DNA from: an uncultured Sutterella sp.
GTDB lineage: Bacteria; Pseudomonadota; Gammaproteobacteria; Burkholderiales; Burkholderiaceae_F
Assembly: GCA_900767875.1 (NCBI GenBank)
Contig: CAAGAT010000036.1
Coordinates: 31,385-95,384, forward strand
Direction: 5' to 3'
DNA: 64,000 bases
Shown: piece by piece, positions 27,176 through 36,225 of the stretch
Position numbering within the stretch: the stretch's first letter is position 1
Layout of the letters: every line of letters starts with the position of its first letter
Made by a program: the position numbers and the translations under genes
The notes under the pieces: model-generated
Database searches by the model: none
Seen by the model: only the letters and a program-made list of their open reading frames with translations
Told to the model about the DNA's origin: nothing

Positions 27176-28348
27176 ATGAAGATTCACGAATACCAAGCCA
27201 AACTGCTCTTTGCGGCCACGGGCATTCCCGTGGCGCCGGGCGCGGTGGCCACCACCGTTGAAGAGGCCGTTCAGGCCGCGCAGGAAATCGGCGGCGACCT
27301 CTGGGCCGTCAAGGCGCAGATTCACGCCGGCGGCCGCGGCAAGGCGGGCGGCGTCAAGATTGCGCATTCCATTGACGAAGTTCGTCAGGCCGCGCAGGAG
27401 CTGCTCGGCAAAGTGCTGGTGACGCCCCAGACCGGTCCGCAGGGCAAGCGCGTCGAGCGCATCTACGTGGAAGCCGGCGCCGATGTGGCCGCGGAGTTTT
27501 ACGCGGCCGTCATCGTCGATCGCGTCACGCAGACCATCTGCCTGATGGCCAGCCGCTGCGGAGGCATGGAAATCGAGGAAGTGGCCCGCACCAACCCCGA
27601 GGCCCTTCTCAAGCTCTTCATCGACCCGACGACGGGGCTGACGGACGAAGCGGCGCTCGCCCTTGCCAAGACCCTGGGCTTTGTGGGCGAGGGCGTGACC
27701 AAGGCCGCGGAATTTTTCCGCAACCTTTATACGGTCTTTACGATGACCGACGCCTCGCTCGTGGAGGTCAATCCCTTTGCGGTGCTCAAGGACGGCTCGC
27801 TGCTGGCGCTCGACGCCAAGATGTCTCTGGACGACAATGCGCTTTTCCGCCATCCCGAGTTTGAGGTGCTGCGCGATCTGAGCGAGGAGGATCCGCTCGA
27901 GACCCGTGCCAAGGAAAGTGGCCTTTCCTACATTGCCCTTGACGGCGACATCGCCTGCATGGTCAACGGGGCCGGTCTGGCGATGGCCACGATGGACGCG
28001 ATCAAGCTTTACGGCGGCGAGCCCGCCAACTTTCTGGACGTGGGCGGCGGTGCCTCGACCGAGAAGGTGACGGCGGCCTTTGAGATCATGCTCTCCAACC
28101 CCAAGATCAAGACGGTGCTCGTCAACATCTTCGGCGGCATCATGCGCTGCGACACGATCGCCGAGGGCATCGTGCAGGCGTGCCACCACGTCAAACTGTC
28201 CGTGCCGCTCGTCGTGCGTATGAACGGCACCAACGAGGAAATCGGCCGTCGGATTCTGGCCGAAAGCGGTCTGCCGATCATCACGGCGGGTAATATGGCC
28301 GAAGCGGCCCAAAAGGCGGTTGAGGCCGCACACGGAGGTGAGCGATGA
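27176..28348 (+). CDS. sucC: Succinate-CoA ligase (ADP-forming) beta subunit
   Basis: A 390-residue ATP-grasp subunit of succinyl-CoA synthetase (E. coli SucC: 388). It starts with the canonical MKIHEYQAK, and carries AQIHAGGRGKAGGV for nucleotide binding, the VEVNPFAVLKDG and LDAKMSLDDNA metal motifs and NIFGGIMRCDTIAEG near the C-terminus. It couples succinyl-CoA and nucleotide phosphorylation with SucD. It overlaps sucD by 4 bases (ATGA). Confidence 0.96.
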   Translation: MKIHEYQAKLLFAATGIPVAPGAVATTVEEAVQAAQEIGGDLWAVKAQIHAGGRGKAGGVKIAHSIDEVRQAAQELLGKVLVTPQTGPQGKRVERIYVEAGADVAAEFYAAVIVDRVTQTICLMASRCGGMEIEEVARTNPEALLKLFIDPTTGLTDEAALALAKTLGFVGEGVTKAAEFFRNLYTVFTMTDASLVEVNPFAVLKDGSLLALDAKMSLDDNALFRHPEFEVLRDLSEEDPLETRAKESGLSYIALDGDIACMVNGAGLAMATMDAIKLYGGEPANFLDVGGGASTEKVTAAFEIMLSNPKIKTVLVNIFGGIMRCDTIAEGIVQACHHVKLSVPLVVRMNGTNEEIGRRILAESGLPIITAGNMAEAAQKAVEAAHGGER

Positions 28349-29223
28349 GCATTCTGGTCAACAGCTCCACGCGTGTGATCACGCAGGGTATGACGGGCAA
28401 GACGGGCGCCTTTCACACGCGCGCCTGCCGCGCCTACGCCAACCCGGACAACTTTGTGGCGGGCGTCAATCCGCGCAAGGCCGGCACCGAAATGGACGGC
28501 ATTCCCATCTACGGCACCGTGCGTGAGGCCAAGGAGGCCACCGGCGCCAACGTTTCGGTGATTTACGTGCCGCCCGTGGGCGCGGCCACGGCCATTTTGG
28601 AGGCCGTGCACGCCGAGCTCGATCTGGTGGTGTGCATCACCGAAGGCATTCCCGTGGCCGACATGCTCAACGTGCGCAGCATCATGCGCAAGATGAACAG
28701 CAAGACGCTGCTGCTCGGGCCCAACTGTCCGGGCCTGATCACGCCCGCGGAAATGAAGATCGGCATCATGCCCGGTCACATCTGCCGCAAGGGGCGCATC
28801 GGCGTGGTGAGCCGCTCGGGGACCCTCACCTATGAGGCCGTGGCGCAGCTCACGGCCCTGGGGCTCGGGCAGTCCACGGCCGTGGGCATCGGCGGCGACC
28901 CGATCAATGGCCTCAAGCACGTCGACGTGCTCAAGCTCTTTAACGAGGATCCGGACACGGACGCGGTGGTGATGATCGGTGAGATCGGCGGCAGCGACGA
29001 GGAAATCGCCGCGCGTTGGGCCCGCGACAACATGAGCAAGCCCGTCGTCGGGTTCATCGCCGGCATGACCGCGCCGGCCGGCAAGCGCATGGGCCACGCC
29101 GGCGCGATCATCTACGGCGGTCAGGGAACGGCTGCCGAGAAGGTCCGCGTGCTCAACGACTGCGGCATCCGCACGACAGACAACCCGGCCGAAATCGGAC
29201 AGCTGCTCGCCGGCGTGCTCTGA
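28345..29223 (+). CDS. sucD: Succinate-CoA ligase (ADP-forming) alpha subunit
   Basis: A 292-residue CoA-binding subunit (E. coli SucD: 289). TGKTGAFHTRACRAYAN binds CoA, and the phosphorylated histidine is in GKRMGHAGAIIYGG near residue 250. LLGPNCPGLITP and IGIMPGHI are family motifs. It is translationally coupled to sucC. Confidence 0.96.
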   Translation: MSILVNSSTRVITQGMTGKTGAFHTRACRAYANPDNFVAGVNPRKAGTEMDGIPIYGTVREAKEATGANVSVIYVPPVGAATAILEAVHAELDLVVCITEGIPVADMLNVRSIMRKMNSKTLLLGPNCPGLITPAEMKIGIMPGHICRKGRIGVVSRSGTLTYEAVAQLTALGLGQSTAVGIGGDPINGLKHVDVLKLFNEDPDTDAVVMIGEIGGSDEEIAARWARDNMSKPVVGFIAGMTAPAGKRMGHAGAIIYGGQGTAAEKVRVLNDCGIRTTDNPAEIGQLLAGVL

Positions 29224-29333
29224 CAAACCCGCAGAGCAAAGACAGAGCTATTTTTTTCCGCGATAGCATGCGCGGATATGCCGCGCCGCCTCGGCGGCGC
29301 GCACTGAACGTTAAAAAAGGGAGAAGCCGAAAG

Positions 29334-30077
29334 ATGGAATGGCTTTGGGATTTACTGGTTAATCTTCACTGGGGAGCGGTCGGTCAGATCATCATGATCG
29401 ACATCCTTCTGGGCGGCGACAACGCGGTCGTGATCGCGCTGGCCTGCCGCAACCTGCCGCACGAGCAGCGCAACAAGGGCGTGTTCTGGGGCACGTTCGG
29501 CGCCATCGCGCTGCGCGTGATCCTCATCACGTTCGCCGTGATGCTGCTGGATTTGCCCTTCCTCAAGCTCGTGGGTGCGGCTCTGCTGGTGTGGATCGGC
29601 GTCAAGCTTCTGGTGCCCGAAGACGAGCACGCCGCCGAAAAGATCGAAGGCTCGGCCAAGCTTCTCGGGGCCATCAAGACCATCATCGTGGCCGACTTCG
29701 TGATGAGCCTGGATAACGTGATCGCCATCGCGGGCGCCGCGCAGCAGGCCCACGACGACCACCAGACCCTGCTCGTGATCTTCGGTCTGCTCGTGTCCGT
29801 GCCCTTCATCGTGTTCGGCAGCCAGATTGTTTTGAAGCTCCTTGATCGCTTCCCGGTCATCGTCTGGATCGGCGGCGGCCTGCTGGGCTGGATCGGCGGC
29901 GGTCTGGTCACCTCCGACGGCTTTATCGTCAAGAACATCCCCGATGCGGCGGCCTATCACTATCCGGCCGCGGCCCTGGGCGCGGTTCTGGTGGTGGCGC
30001 TGGGCTGGATCTTTGCCAAACGCGCCAAGCAAAAGGCCCGTGAACGGCATCTGGCGCAGGGCGACGGGCAGGCCTAA
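29334..30077 (+). CDS. TerC family integral membrane protein
   Basis: A 247-residue protein of the TerC/YjbE family with about seven helices. The paired acidic motifs DILLGGDNAVVIAL and MSLDNVIAIAG are the family hallmark and probably bind a metal such as Mn2+ or Ca2+. A 35-residue C-terminal tail is basic. The ATG at 29334 follows AAAAAAGGGAG; an in-frame upstream start would run back through sucD. A TerC gene after sucCD is a known arrangement in Burkholderiales. The 110-bp leader has one GCGCCGCC/GGCGGCGC hairpin, and no Mn riboswitch could be recognised. Confidence 0.88.
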   Translation: MEWLWDLLVNLHWGAVGQIIMIDILLGGDNAVVIALACRNLPHEQRNKGVFWGTFGAIALRVILITFAVMLLDLPFLKLVGAALLVWIGVKLLVPEDEHAAEKIEGSAKLLGAIKTIIVADFVMSLDNVIAIAGAAQQAHDDHQTLLVIFGLLVSVPFIVFGSQIVLKLLDRFPVIVWIGGGLLGWIGGGLVTSDGFIVKNIPDAAAYHYPAAALGAVLVVALGWIFAKRAKQKARERHLAQGDGQA

Positions 30078-30104
30078 GAGCCTTCGGCGGTGAGGCGAAG
30101 AAAT

Positions 30105-30137
30105 CGGCGGATGAGCCTTTTGGTTCTCCGCCGTTTT
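30105..30137. terminator. Terminator between terC and gmhB
   Basis: Stem CGGCGGA (30105-30111) / TCCGCCG (30127-30133) followed by four Ts, downstream of the TerC gene. A second GC-rich hairpin, CGGCGCC/GGCGCCG (30143-30161), sits between it and the end of the minus-strand gmhB, so the region separates convergent transcripts. Confidence 0.75.
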
Positions 30138-30174
30138 GTTTGCGGCGCCGGAAGGGCGCCGTAAAGGATTTTGG

Positions 30175-30729
30175 TTACAGCCCGAGGCTTTCGACGGCCG
30201 TGAGCAACGAGCGCGACACCGCGGTGCACGACGGGCTCGGAGCGGGCTGGGCAAGGCCATCCTTGCCGAGCAGAATGCGCACGGGCACGCCCGCGGCCTG
30301 CGCGGCCTTCATGTCGCTGTCCTTGTCGCCGAACATCACGCTTTGCGTGAGATCGAGCCCCATCTCGTGGGCCGCGCGCAGGAGCATGCCGGGTTGCGGC
30401 TTGCGGCAGGTGCACGCGACGCGGTATTGGCCGATCGCCTTTTCGGGGTGATGCGGGCAAAAGTAGATGCCCGCAATCGGCGCGCCCGCCTCTTCAAAGA
30501 CGCGACACATGTAGATGTTGAGGGCCTCGAAGTCTTCTTCCGTGTAGTAGCCGCGCCCGATGCCCGACTGGTTCGTGACGAGCACAAGGGCGTAGCCGGC
30601 CGCCACGAGGCGGCCGGCGGCCTCAAGGACCCCGTCGACGAACTCGAAGTCTTCGCGGCGGCTCACGTAGGCGTGATCGATGTTGATCACGCCGTCCCGA
30701 TCGAGAAAGGCGGCCTTGCGCATCGGCAT
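30175..30729 (-). CDS. gmhB: D-glycero-beta-D-manno-heptose-1,7-bisphosphate 7-phosphatase
   Basis: A 184-residue HAD-family phosphatase (E. coli GmhB: 191). The catalytic motif FLDRDGVIN is at residues 8-16, and the zinc-binding cysteine/histidine cluster reads FCPHHPE...CTCRKP. GDKDSDMKAAQAAG is the third HAD motif. It removes the 7-phosphate in ADP-heptose synthesis for LPS. The start ATG overlaps the hldD stop by one base (TAATG); an in-frame ATG two codons downstream is also possible. It is the last gene of the minus-strand hldA-hldD-gmhB unit. Confidence 0.93.
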   Translation of the reverse strand: MPMRKAAFLDRDGVINIDHAYVSRREDFEFVDGVLEAAGRLVAAGYALVLVTNQSGIGRGYYTEEDFEALNIYMCRVFEEAGAPIAGIYFCPHHPEKAIGQYRVACTCRKPQPGMLLRAAHEMGLDLTQSVMFGDKDSDMKAAQAAGVPVRILLGKDGLAQPAPSPSCTAVSRSLLTAVESLGL

Positions 30730-31724
30730 TACGCGCGCTCGCCCGACGGGTAGGTTTGGCTCAGGTACTGCATGTACTTGGCCGTGCCTTCCTGCACGGT
30801 GTGCATCGGCGCGGTAAAGCCGGCTTCGCACAGATGCGTCAGATCGGCCTGCGTGTAGGCCTGATACTTGCCCTTGAGAGCTTCGGGGAAGGGGATGTAT
30901 TCGATCAGACCCTGCGCGACGGCCTCTTCGAGCGTGTGGTCGGTGCCCGAGAGGCTGTTGACGACCGTGAGCGCCACGTCGTTGAAGGGCTGGGCGCGGC
31001 CCGAGCCGCAGTTGAAGATCCCGGACTTGCCCGCGGTCATGAAGTACATGGCCACGTTGATCACGTCCTCGACGTAGACGAAGTCGCGCATCTGGCAGCC
31101 GTTGCCGTAACCGAGGCACCCTTCAAAGAGGCGCACGCGGCCTTCCTTTTTGAACTGGAAGTACTGGTGGAACGCCACGGAGGCCATGCGGCCCTTGTGT
31201 TGCTCGTGCGGGCCGTAGACGTTGAAGTAGCGCAGACCGACCACGGGCGCCTTGAGTTCGTGCATGTGCGCGCGCAGCACCTGGTCAAAGAGGTACTTGG
31301 AGTAGCCGTACACGTTCAGGGGCCCTTCGTTTTTGACGTCTTCGACAAAGACCTGCGAGGCGCCGTAGGTGGCCGCGGAACTGGCGTAGATGAAGGGCAC
31401 GCGGTGGCGCTGGGCCCAGTTAAAGAGCTCGAGCGTGTAGCGGTAGTTGTTCTCCATCATGTAGCGGCCGTCGGTTTCCATCGTGTCCGAGCAGGCGCCC
31501 TGATGAAAGATCGCATCGGGAATGGGCAACGCATCGCGGCGCACGCGCTCAATGAAGTCGACCTTGTCAAAGTAGTCGCTGATTTGGCACTTGGTCAGGT
31601 TCACGAACTTTTCGCTCTTGGTGAGGTTGTCCACGGCGACGATGTCGGTGTAGCCGCGGCGGTTGAGTTCGAGGACGTTGTTGCAGCCGATGAAGCCGGC
31701 CGCACCGGTAACGAGAATGGACAT
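30729..31724 (-). CDS. hldD: ADP-L-glycero-D-manno-heptose 6-epimerase
   Basis: A 331-residue extended short-chain dehydrogenase that epimerises ADP-D,D-heptose to the L,D form for the LPS core. NADP-binding GAAGFIG is at residues 7-13, and the active site has the YGYSKYLFDQ motif with the Y-x3-K pair. FHQGACSDTMETDG and GLRYFNVYGPHEQHKGRMASVAF are HldD-specific. It starts immediately downstream of hldA. Confidence 0.95.
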   Translation of the reverse strand: MSILVTGAAGFIGCNNVLELNRRGYTDIVAVDNLTKSEKFVNLTKCQISDYFDKVDFIERVRRDALPIPDAIFHQGACSDTMETDGRYMMENNYRYTLELFNWAQRHRVPFIYASSAATYGASQVFVEDVKNEGPLNVYGYSKYLFDQVLRAHMHELKAPVVGLRYFNVYGPHEQHKGRMASVAFHQYFQFKKEGRVRLFEGCLGYGNGCQMRDFVYVEDVINVAMYFMTAGKSGIFNCGSGRAQPFNDVALTVVNSLSGTDHTLEEAVAQGLIEYIPFPEALKGKYQAYTQADLTHLCEAGFTAPMHTVQEGTAKYMQYLSQTYPSGERA

Positions 31725-32654
31725 TTAGTTTTCTCCGAAAAGTTCCGAATAGCTCACGGACGCGGTGCCGAGTTTTCCGACGACGATGCCGCCGGCGCGG
31801 TTGGCCACGCGCACGGCCTCGTTCAGATCGGCCCCGGCGGCGAGCATGGCGGCTGTGACGGCGATGACCGTGTCGCCCGCGCCCGAGACGTCAAAGACTT
31901 CGCGGGCCTGTGCGGGCACCGTCAGCTCGCCCGCGTCGGTGTAAAGGGTCATGCCCTCTTCGCTGCGCGTCAGCAGCAGCGCCTTGAGTTCAAGTTCTTC
32001 GCGCAGGCGCTGCGCCTTGCCGCGAAGCTCGGCTTCACTGGACCAAGTCCCCACCACAAGCGAGAGCTCGGCGCGGTTGGGCGTAATGAGCGTGGCGCCC
32101 TTGTAACGGTCGTAGTTGTTGCCCTTGGGGTCGACGAGCACGGGCACTCCCGCGGCGCGGGCTTGTCGGATCATCTCGCCGATGTGGTTGAGGCCCCCCT
32201 TGCCGTAGTCCGAGAGCACCACGGCGTCGGCGCGGGTCACTTCCCGCTCATAGGCGCCGAGAATGGCCGCGAGCACTTCGCTCGTGGGGGCGTTTTCAAA
32301 GTCGGCGCGCAGCATCTGCTGCTGACGGGCGATAATGCGTAGCTTGACGGTGGTTTTGATCGTCGGGTCGGTCTGCAGCAGCGACTCGATGCCGCGGTCG
32401 GCCAAGAGGGTGCGCAGGGTATGACCGGCTTCGTCTTCGCCGGCCACGCTCATGAGCGCGGCCTGTGCGCCGAGCGTTTGAATGTTCAGGGCCACGTTGG
32501 CCGCCCCGCCCAGACGCGCGTCGGTGCGCAGCACGCGCACGACGGGAACCGGGGCTTCGGGGGAGATGCGTTCGGCGTCGCCGAACCAGTACTGATCCAG
32601 CATGCAGTCGCCCGCGACCAGAATGCGCTTGGCGGCAAGTACGGATTGATCCAT
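31725..32654 (-). CDS. hldA: D-glycero-beta-D-manno-heptose-7-phosphate kinase
   Basis: A 309-residue PfkB-type sugar kinase equivalent to the N-terminal domain of E. coli HldE (RfaE), here without the C-terminal adenylyltransferase domain; that activity (HldC) must be encoded elsewhere. Motifs are the SPEAPVPVVRV substrate loop, GGAANVALN, and the ATP/anion hole DVSGAGDTVIAV near the C-terminus with its catalytic aspartate. The ATG at 32654 follows AAAGG; the longer in-frame start has no ribosome binding site. It is the first gene of the heptose unit. Confidence 0.9.
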   Translation of the reverse strand: MDQSVLAAKRILVAGDCMLDQYWFGDAERISPEAPVPVVRVLRTDARLGGAANVALNIQTLGAQAALMSVAGEDEAGHTLRTLLADRGIESLLQTDPTIKTTVKLRIIARQQQMLRADFENAPTSEVLAAILGAYEREVTRADAVVLSDYGKGGLNHIGEMIRQARAAGVPVLVDPKGNNYDRYKGATLITPNRAELSLVVGTWSSEAELRGKAQRLREELELKALLLTRSEEGMTLYTDAGELTVPAQAREVFDVSGAGDTVIAVTAAMLAAGADLNEAVRVANRAGGIVVGKLGTASVSYSELFGEN

Positions 32655-32768
32655 GAATAACCTTTGCGAGATGGGGACGGGCGCGGCCACACCACAGCCG
32701 CCCGATTCGCCGTCCGATTGCCCGAAATTTTAAGGGCGGCGGGGCGCTCTTGCCACCGACCGGACTTC

Positions 32769-33755
32769 TTATCGGGCCTCGTGCCGCACGCGGGCGTGCT
32801 GCGCACGGGCGCTTTGCGCCGGGTGCCAGAAATCAAAGAAGTTGAACCAGTCGAGGGGACTTTTGACGAGGGCCGCCTCCAGTTGTCGGACCCAGGCGAG
32901 GGCCGTCTCCCGTATGACGGCGCTTCGCCGGCTGCGGGGCACGGCGCCGCCCTCAAAGAGTTTGGCAAAGTCGACACGGTAGCGCGCCGCGCTCTCGGGG
33001 GCCGTTTGACGCGTACAGATCATGCTCCAGACCGGGCACTTTAAAAGGACGGCGAGCAAAAAGGGCCCCATGGCCACGGGCGCCTCTTCGCCCAAAAAGG
33101 GCACCGTCAGGGCGGCGTTCGAACCGATGGGCGTGCGATCGGCCACGATCACCACCCAGTGGCCCGCGTCGATGAGTTCGGACAGTTCCACCGCCGTCTG
33201 AGGATCCACGTCGCTCACCTGCAGGTGGCGCACCGCAAACTTGGGATTGAGCTTGGCGATGAGCGCGTTAAAGCGCACCGCATGCACGGTGTGGGTGAGC
33301 ACGTAGACGTGGCGCCGCGCCAGGGTTTCGTCCCCGGCCAGGCGCGCCTCGCCGATGAATTGGCACAGCTCCAGGCACCCCGTGTGCGCCGTCACCAAGA
33401 GGGCCCCGCGCGGGTCTTCGAAGAGCCCCTCGAGCCCCTCGACGGCCAGATCCTTGGCCGAGAAAAAGCCCGAGACGGCCAGCAGCTTATCGAGAATCGT
33501 GTCGGCAAAGCGCACGAGGTGCGCCAGACTCGAGAAGGCCGAGGGCGGCCTGGTGCCGCGCACCCGCGCCATATGCGTCAGGTACGTGCGGCTGGCGTGC
33601 CGGGCCGTGGGCGAGACGAGCCAGTAAAAGACGATGACCGGCCAGAGCGACAGGTGAAAGAGGGTGCGCCCGCCCAGCTGAAAGAGCGCAAGCAGCACGG
33701 TGATGCCCGCCGTGCTCGTTTTTTCGCCCGTCTCGGACCAGTGACGCTCGCTCAT
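32769..33755 (-). CDS. LpxL/HtrB-type acyltransferase of the aryl polyene cluster (acyltransferase half of ApeJ)
   Basis: A 328-residue lysophospholipid/lipid A-type acyltransferase. A hydrophobic N-terminus (residues 17-48) precedes the catalytic VTAHTGCLEL motif (H124, E129), then VIVADRTPIGSN and VPFLGEEAPVAMGPFLLA. In APE clusters this activity helps attach the polyene to its lipid anchor. In E. coli CFT073 ApeJ is described as a glycosyltransferase/acyltransferase; here the two activities are separate genes that overlap by 4 bases (ATGA). It is the last gene of the operon, 114 bp from the hldA start, with no obvious terminator. Confidence 0.85.
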   Translation of the reverse strand: MSERHWSETGEKTSTAGITVLLALFQLGGRTLFHLSLWPVIVFYWLVSPTARHASRTYLTHMARVRGTRPPSAFSSLAHLVRFADTILDKLLAVSGFFSAKDLAVEGLEGLFEDPRGALLVTAHTGCLELCQFIGEARLAGDETLARRHVYVLTHTVHAVRFNALIAKLNPKFAVRHLQVSDVDPQTAVELSELIDAGHWVVIVADRTPIGSNAALTVPFLGEEAPVAMGPFLLAVLLKCPVWSMICTRQTAPESAARYRVDFAKLFEGGAVPRSRRSAVIRETALAWVRQLEAALVKSPLDWFNFFDFWHPAQSARAQHARVRHEAR

Positions 33756-34498
33756 GATGACGTGGGGCCTTTGGTGAGGCCCGTCAGGTGCGCCAGGCGC
33801 GTGAAAAAGTGCACGGTGTGCAGGCGGCTGATGCGCACGTTGTCCGAAAAGGCCCGAAAGTGCGAGATGCCGTCCTTGGGATAGGTCACGCCCACGGGGC
33901 GGTTGACGACGGGCATGCCCGACCAAATCAGGCGCACGGCGATGTCCGGGTCAAAGTCCATGCGGCGCGTCTTGACCGTGGGCAGCACCTTGAGGGTGCC
34001 TGCGAGCGGATAGACGCGAAAGCCGCACATGGCGTCCTTTAAAAGCTTGGAGCCCGTGTTGACGTGCACCCAGAAGTTGGTGAGCTCGCGCCCCCACAGG
34101 CGAGAGAGGGGCACCGAGCGGTCGTACACGGGGTAGCCGCACACCAGAGCCTGCGGATTGGCGCGGGCCACCTCGAGAAATTCGGTCACTTTCGTGAGGT
34201 CGTGCTGGCCGTCGGCGTCGATCTGAATGACGTGGGTAAAGCCCATGTTGTCGGCCGTGTAAAGGCCCGAGACGACCGCGGCGCCCTTGCCGCCGTTTTC
34301 GGCGCGACGCACCAGGCACGCTTTGGCGTGGCGCGCGGCAAGGGTGTCCAAAGCCCGGGCGCACTCGGCGTCACTGCCGTCGTCCACCAAAATGACGGGC
34401 AGATCGAGCGACTCGAGCCCCGTGACGATTTCCTCGAGTACCTTGTGGTGGTTGTAGACCGGAATCAGGGCGGCCGGAACAAAGCTGGTTGTGCTCAT
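33752..34498 (-). CDS. Family 2 glycosyltransferase of the aryl polyene cluster (glycosyltransferase half of ApeJ)
   Basis: A 248-residue GT-A fold glycosyltransferase. LIPVYNH opens the nucleotide-sugar domain, VDDGSD (38-43) and IDADGQHD (93-100) are the two acidic, metal-binding motifs, and CGFRVYPL is a later conserved segment. It lacks membrane helices, so it is a cytosolic or peripheral enzyme. It probably adds the sugar that links the aryl polyene to its lipid. It overlaps both neighbours by 4 bases (ATGA), so it is tightly coupled. The donor sugar cannot be told. Confidence 0.86.
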   Translation of the reverse strand: MSTTSFVPAALIPVYNHHKVLEEIVTGLESLDLPVILVDDGSDAECARALDTLAARHAKACLVRRAENGGKGAAVVSGLYTADNMGFTHVIQIDADGQHDLTKVTEFLEVARANPQALVCGYPVYDRSVPLSRLWGRELTNFWVHVNTGSKLLKDAMCGFRVYPLAGTLKVLPTVKTRRMDFDPDIAVRLIWSGMPVVNRPVGVTYPKDGISHFRAFSDNVRISRLHTVHFFTRLAHLTGLTKGPTSS

Positions 34499-36225
34499 GC
34501 GGCCTCCATGATGAGCGTGCCGCGCGACAGGGGCTTTCCCTCGCGGGTTTCGTAAACAAAGGCCACGCCGTTTTCCCGGCGCGTGAGCCTTAAAAGAAGG
34601 GCCGTCTCGGGCAGGATCGGCGCGGTGAATTTCAGGGTCTTGATGCCCGTCAGGGGCCGGGCAAGGCGCCAGTAGCGGGCGGCGACGCCCTTGGCCCACT
34701 GCACCTGCACGACACCCGGCAGCAGGGCAAAGGCGGGAAAGTGCCCCTCAAAGAAGGGGCAGTCGGCCGTCACCGTGAGCACCATCACGACCTCGTCTGC
34801 CGAGGGAGCCGCTAGGAGCGCGGCCTGCGGCGCGCGTGCGTCAAAGAGCGTTTCGAGCGTGCGGGTGGTGACCTTACCCATGGCGTCCTGCGGCAGGGCC
34901 CAGGTAAAGCGCCAGCGGCGCGGCAGACAGACGCGTTCGACGTGCTTGAGAAGTTCCTCGCGCAGGCTCTTGACGAGGGCCGTTTTGCCTTCGGTCAGCA
35001 ACCGCTGCGCGCCCTCGGCCGTGGGCACCGCCGCCACGGCGATGCGCTCGCGGGTGCCGTCGGGGCCGGCCGGATGCGTGAAGGTCTTCACGTCGGCCAG
35101 CAGGCCCGTTTCCTTGAGGGCGTATTCGATGTTTGTGAGGGACACGCGCTTGCCTTCAATTTTGACGATGCGGTCGGTGCGCCCGAGCAGCCGGAACGTT
35201 TCGCCGTCCGCGTTAAAGACGATGCGATCGGCCGTGGTCTCCCAGCCGTCGGTTGCAAGCTGCGGGCTTTTGAGCGTCAAAAGCCCGTCGACGGCTTTGA
35301 TCTGCGTGCCCGGCAGGGCCATAAAGCCCGGGTCGTGCACCGCGCCTTCGCTCGTGAGGCTGCGCCGCCGCCAGGCGATGCCGCCCGACTCGGAGCTGCC
35401 CAGCAGTTCAATGGGTGAGAGGCCCGTGCGTTCAATCGTCAGGCGCAGTCCTTCTTCCGAGAGCGGCCCGCCGCTCGAATAGACGGCGTGCAAAATGCCG
35501 CGGGCCTTCTCCCACAGGGGGTGTTCGGGCAGGCGGTTGAGGTGGGCGGGACTGGCGATCCAGGCCGCTTCCTTGACGCGCGTCAGGTGCCCGAGCATTT
35601 CCTCGGGATAAAGGATGCGGGTGTGCCAGACGGCGCGGGCGGCGCGCAGCGGCCAGAGCAGGGCAAAGAGCAGCCCGTAGATGTGCTGCTGCGAGACGGT
35701 TGAAAAGAGCACCGTCTCGGCGGCCATTTTCTTTTCCTGGCCGTGGCCTCGCGCATTGATGCTCTCGACCTCACAGAAAAGCTGCGAGAGGCGCTTAACC
35801 ACAAGCGTGGGACGGCCGGTTGAGCCCGAGGTAAAAAGCGCCAGCAGCGGCTGCGAGGCATCCAGGGCGGTGCGGCAGGGCTCGGCGGCGGGCTGCGCCG
35901 TGAGCTTGGGCAGGGGGCAGTGGGCGGGAAATTCCCCGGCCACGGCCCGCACGTTGTCCGTCAGGCGCTCGACGAGCGCCTCGGAGGTGTCGGCGGGCAG
36001 TACGGCGCGCGCGCCCGCGGCCCAGCAGCCGAAAAGCGCGGCGGCCGAGTCAAAGATGTCCGTAAAGTAGAGGGCTACGCTCGTGGCGCCGCTCTCTTCG
36101 ATGGCCTTTTTCCAGCCGGCGGCGGCCAGGGCAAATTCATGGCGCGTGCGCACGCCCTCGGGCGAGAGGGTAAAGGGGCGGTTGTCGTCGGCGGCCTCTT
36201 CGAGCACGCGGGAGCAGTCACTCAC
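34495..36225 (-). CDS. Fused acyl/aryl-AMP ligase and hotdog dehydratase (ApeH-ApeI)
   Basis: A 576-residue two-domain protein. Residues 1 to about 460 form an adenylate-forming ligase: P-loop LFTSGSTGRPTLVVK (130-144), the SSGGPLSEEG and GSSESGGIAWR motifs, and the RTDRIVKIEGKRVSL hinge. Residues 475-576 are a FabZ/ApeI-like thioester dehydratase with the active-site segment FFEGHFPAFALLPGVVQ (His about 495). The ligase would activate 4-hydroxybenzoate or a related starter onto an ACP, and the dehydratase acts during chain extension. In E. coli these are two genes. The GTG at 36225 has GGAG 7 bases upstream and overlaps the preceding stop by 8 bases. Confidence 0.88.
   Translation of the reverse strand: MSDCSRVLEEAADDNRPFTLSPEGVRTRHEFALAAAGWKKAIEESGATSVALYFTDIFDSAAALFGCWAAGARAVLPADTSEALVERLTDNVRAVAGEFPAHCPLPKLTAQPAAEPCRTALDASQPLLALFTSGSTGRPTLVVKRLSQLFCEVESINARGHGQEKKMAAETVLFSTVSQQHIYGLLFALLWPLRAARAVWHTRILYPEEMLGHLTRVKEAAWIASPAHLNRLPEHPLWEKARGILHAVYSSGGPLSEEGLRLTIERTGLSPIELLGSSESGGIAWRRRSLTSEGAVHDPGFMALPGTQIKAVDGLLTLKSPQLATDGWETTADRIVFNADGETFRLLGRTDRIVKIEGKRVSLTNIEYALKETGLLADVKTFTHPAGPDGTRERIAVAAVPTAEGAQRLLTEGKTALVKSLREELLKHVERVCLPRRWRFTWALPQDAMGKVTTRTLETLFDARAPQAALLAAPSADEVVMVLTVTADCPFFEGHFPAFALLPGVVQVQWAKGVAARYWRLARPLTGIKTLKFTAPILPETALLLRLTRRENGVAFVYETREGKPLSRGTLIMEAA

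Noticed and set aside
29224..29333. Possible yybP-ykoY (Mn2+) riboswitch before the TerC gene
   Set aside because: The leader is only 110 bases and shows one GC-rich hairpin; none of the conserved riboswitch core could be seen.
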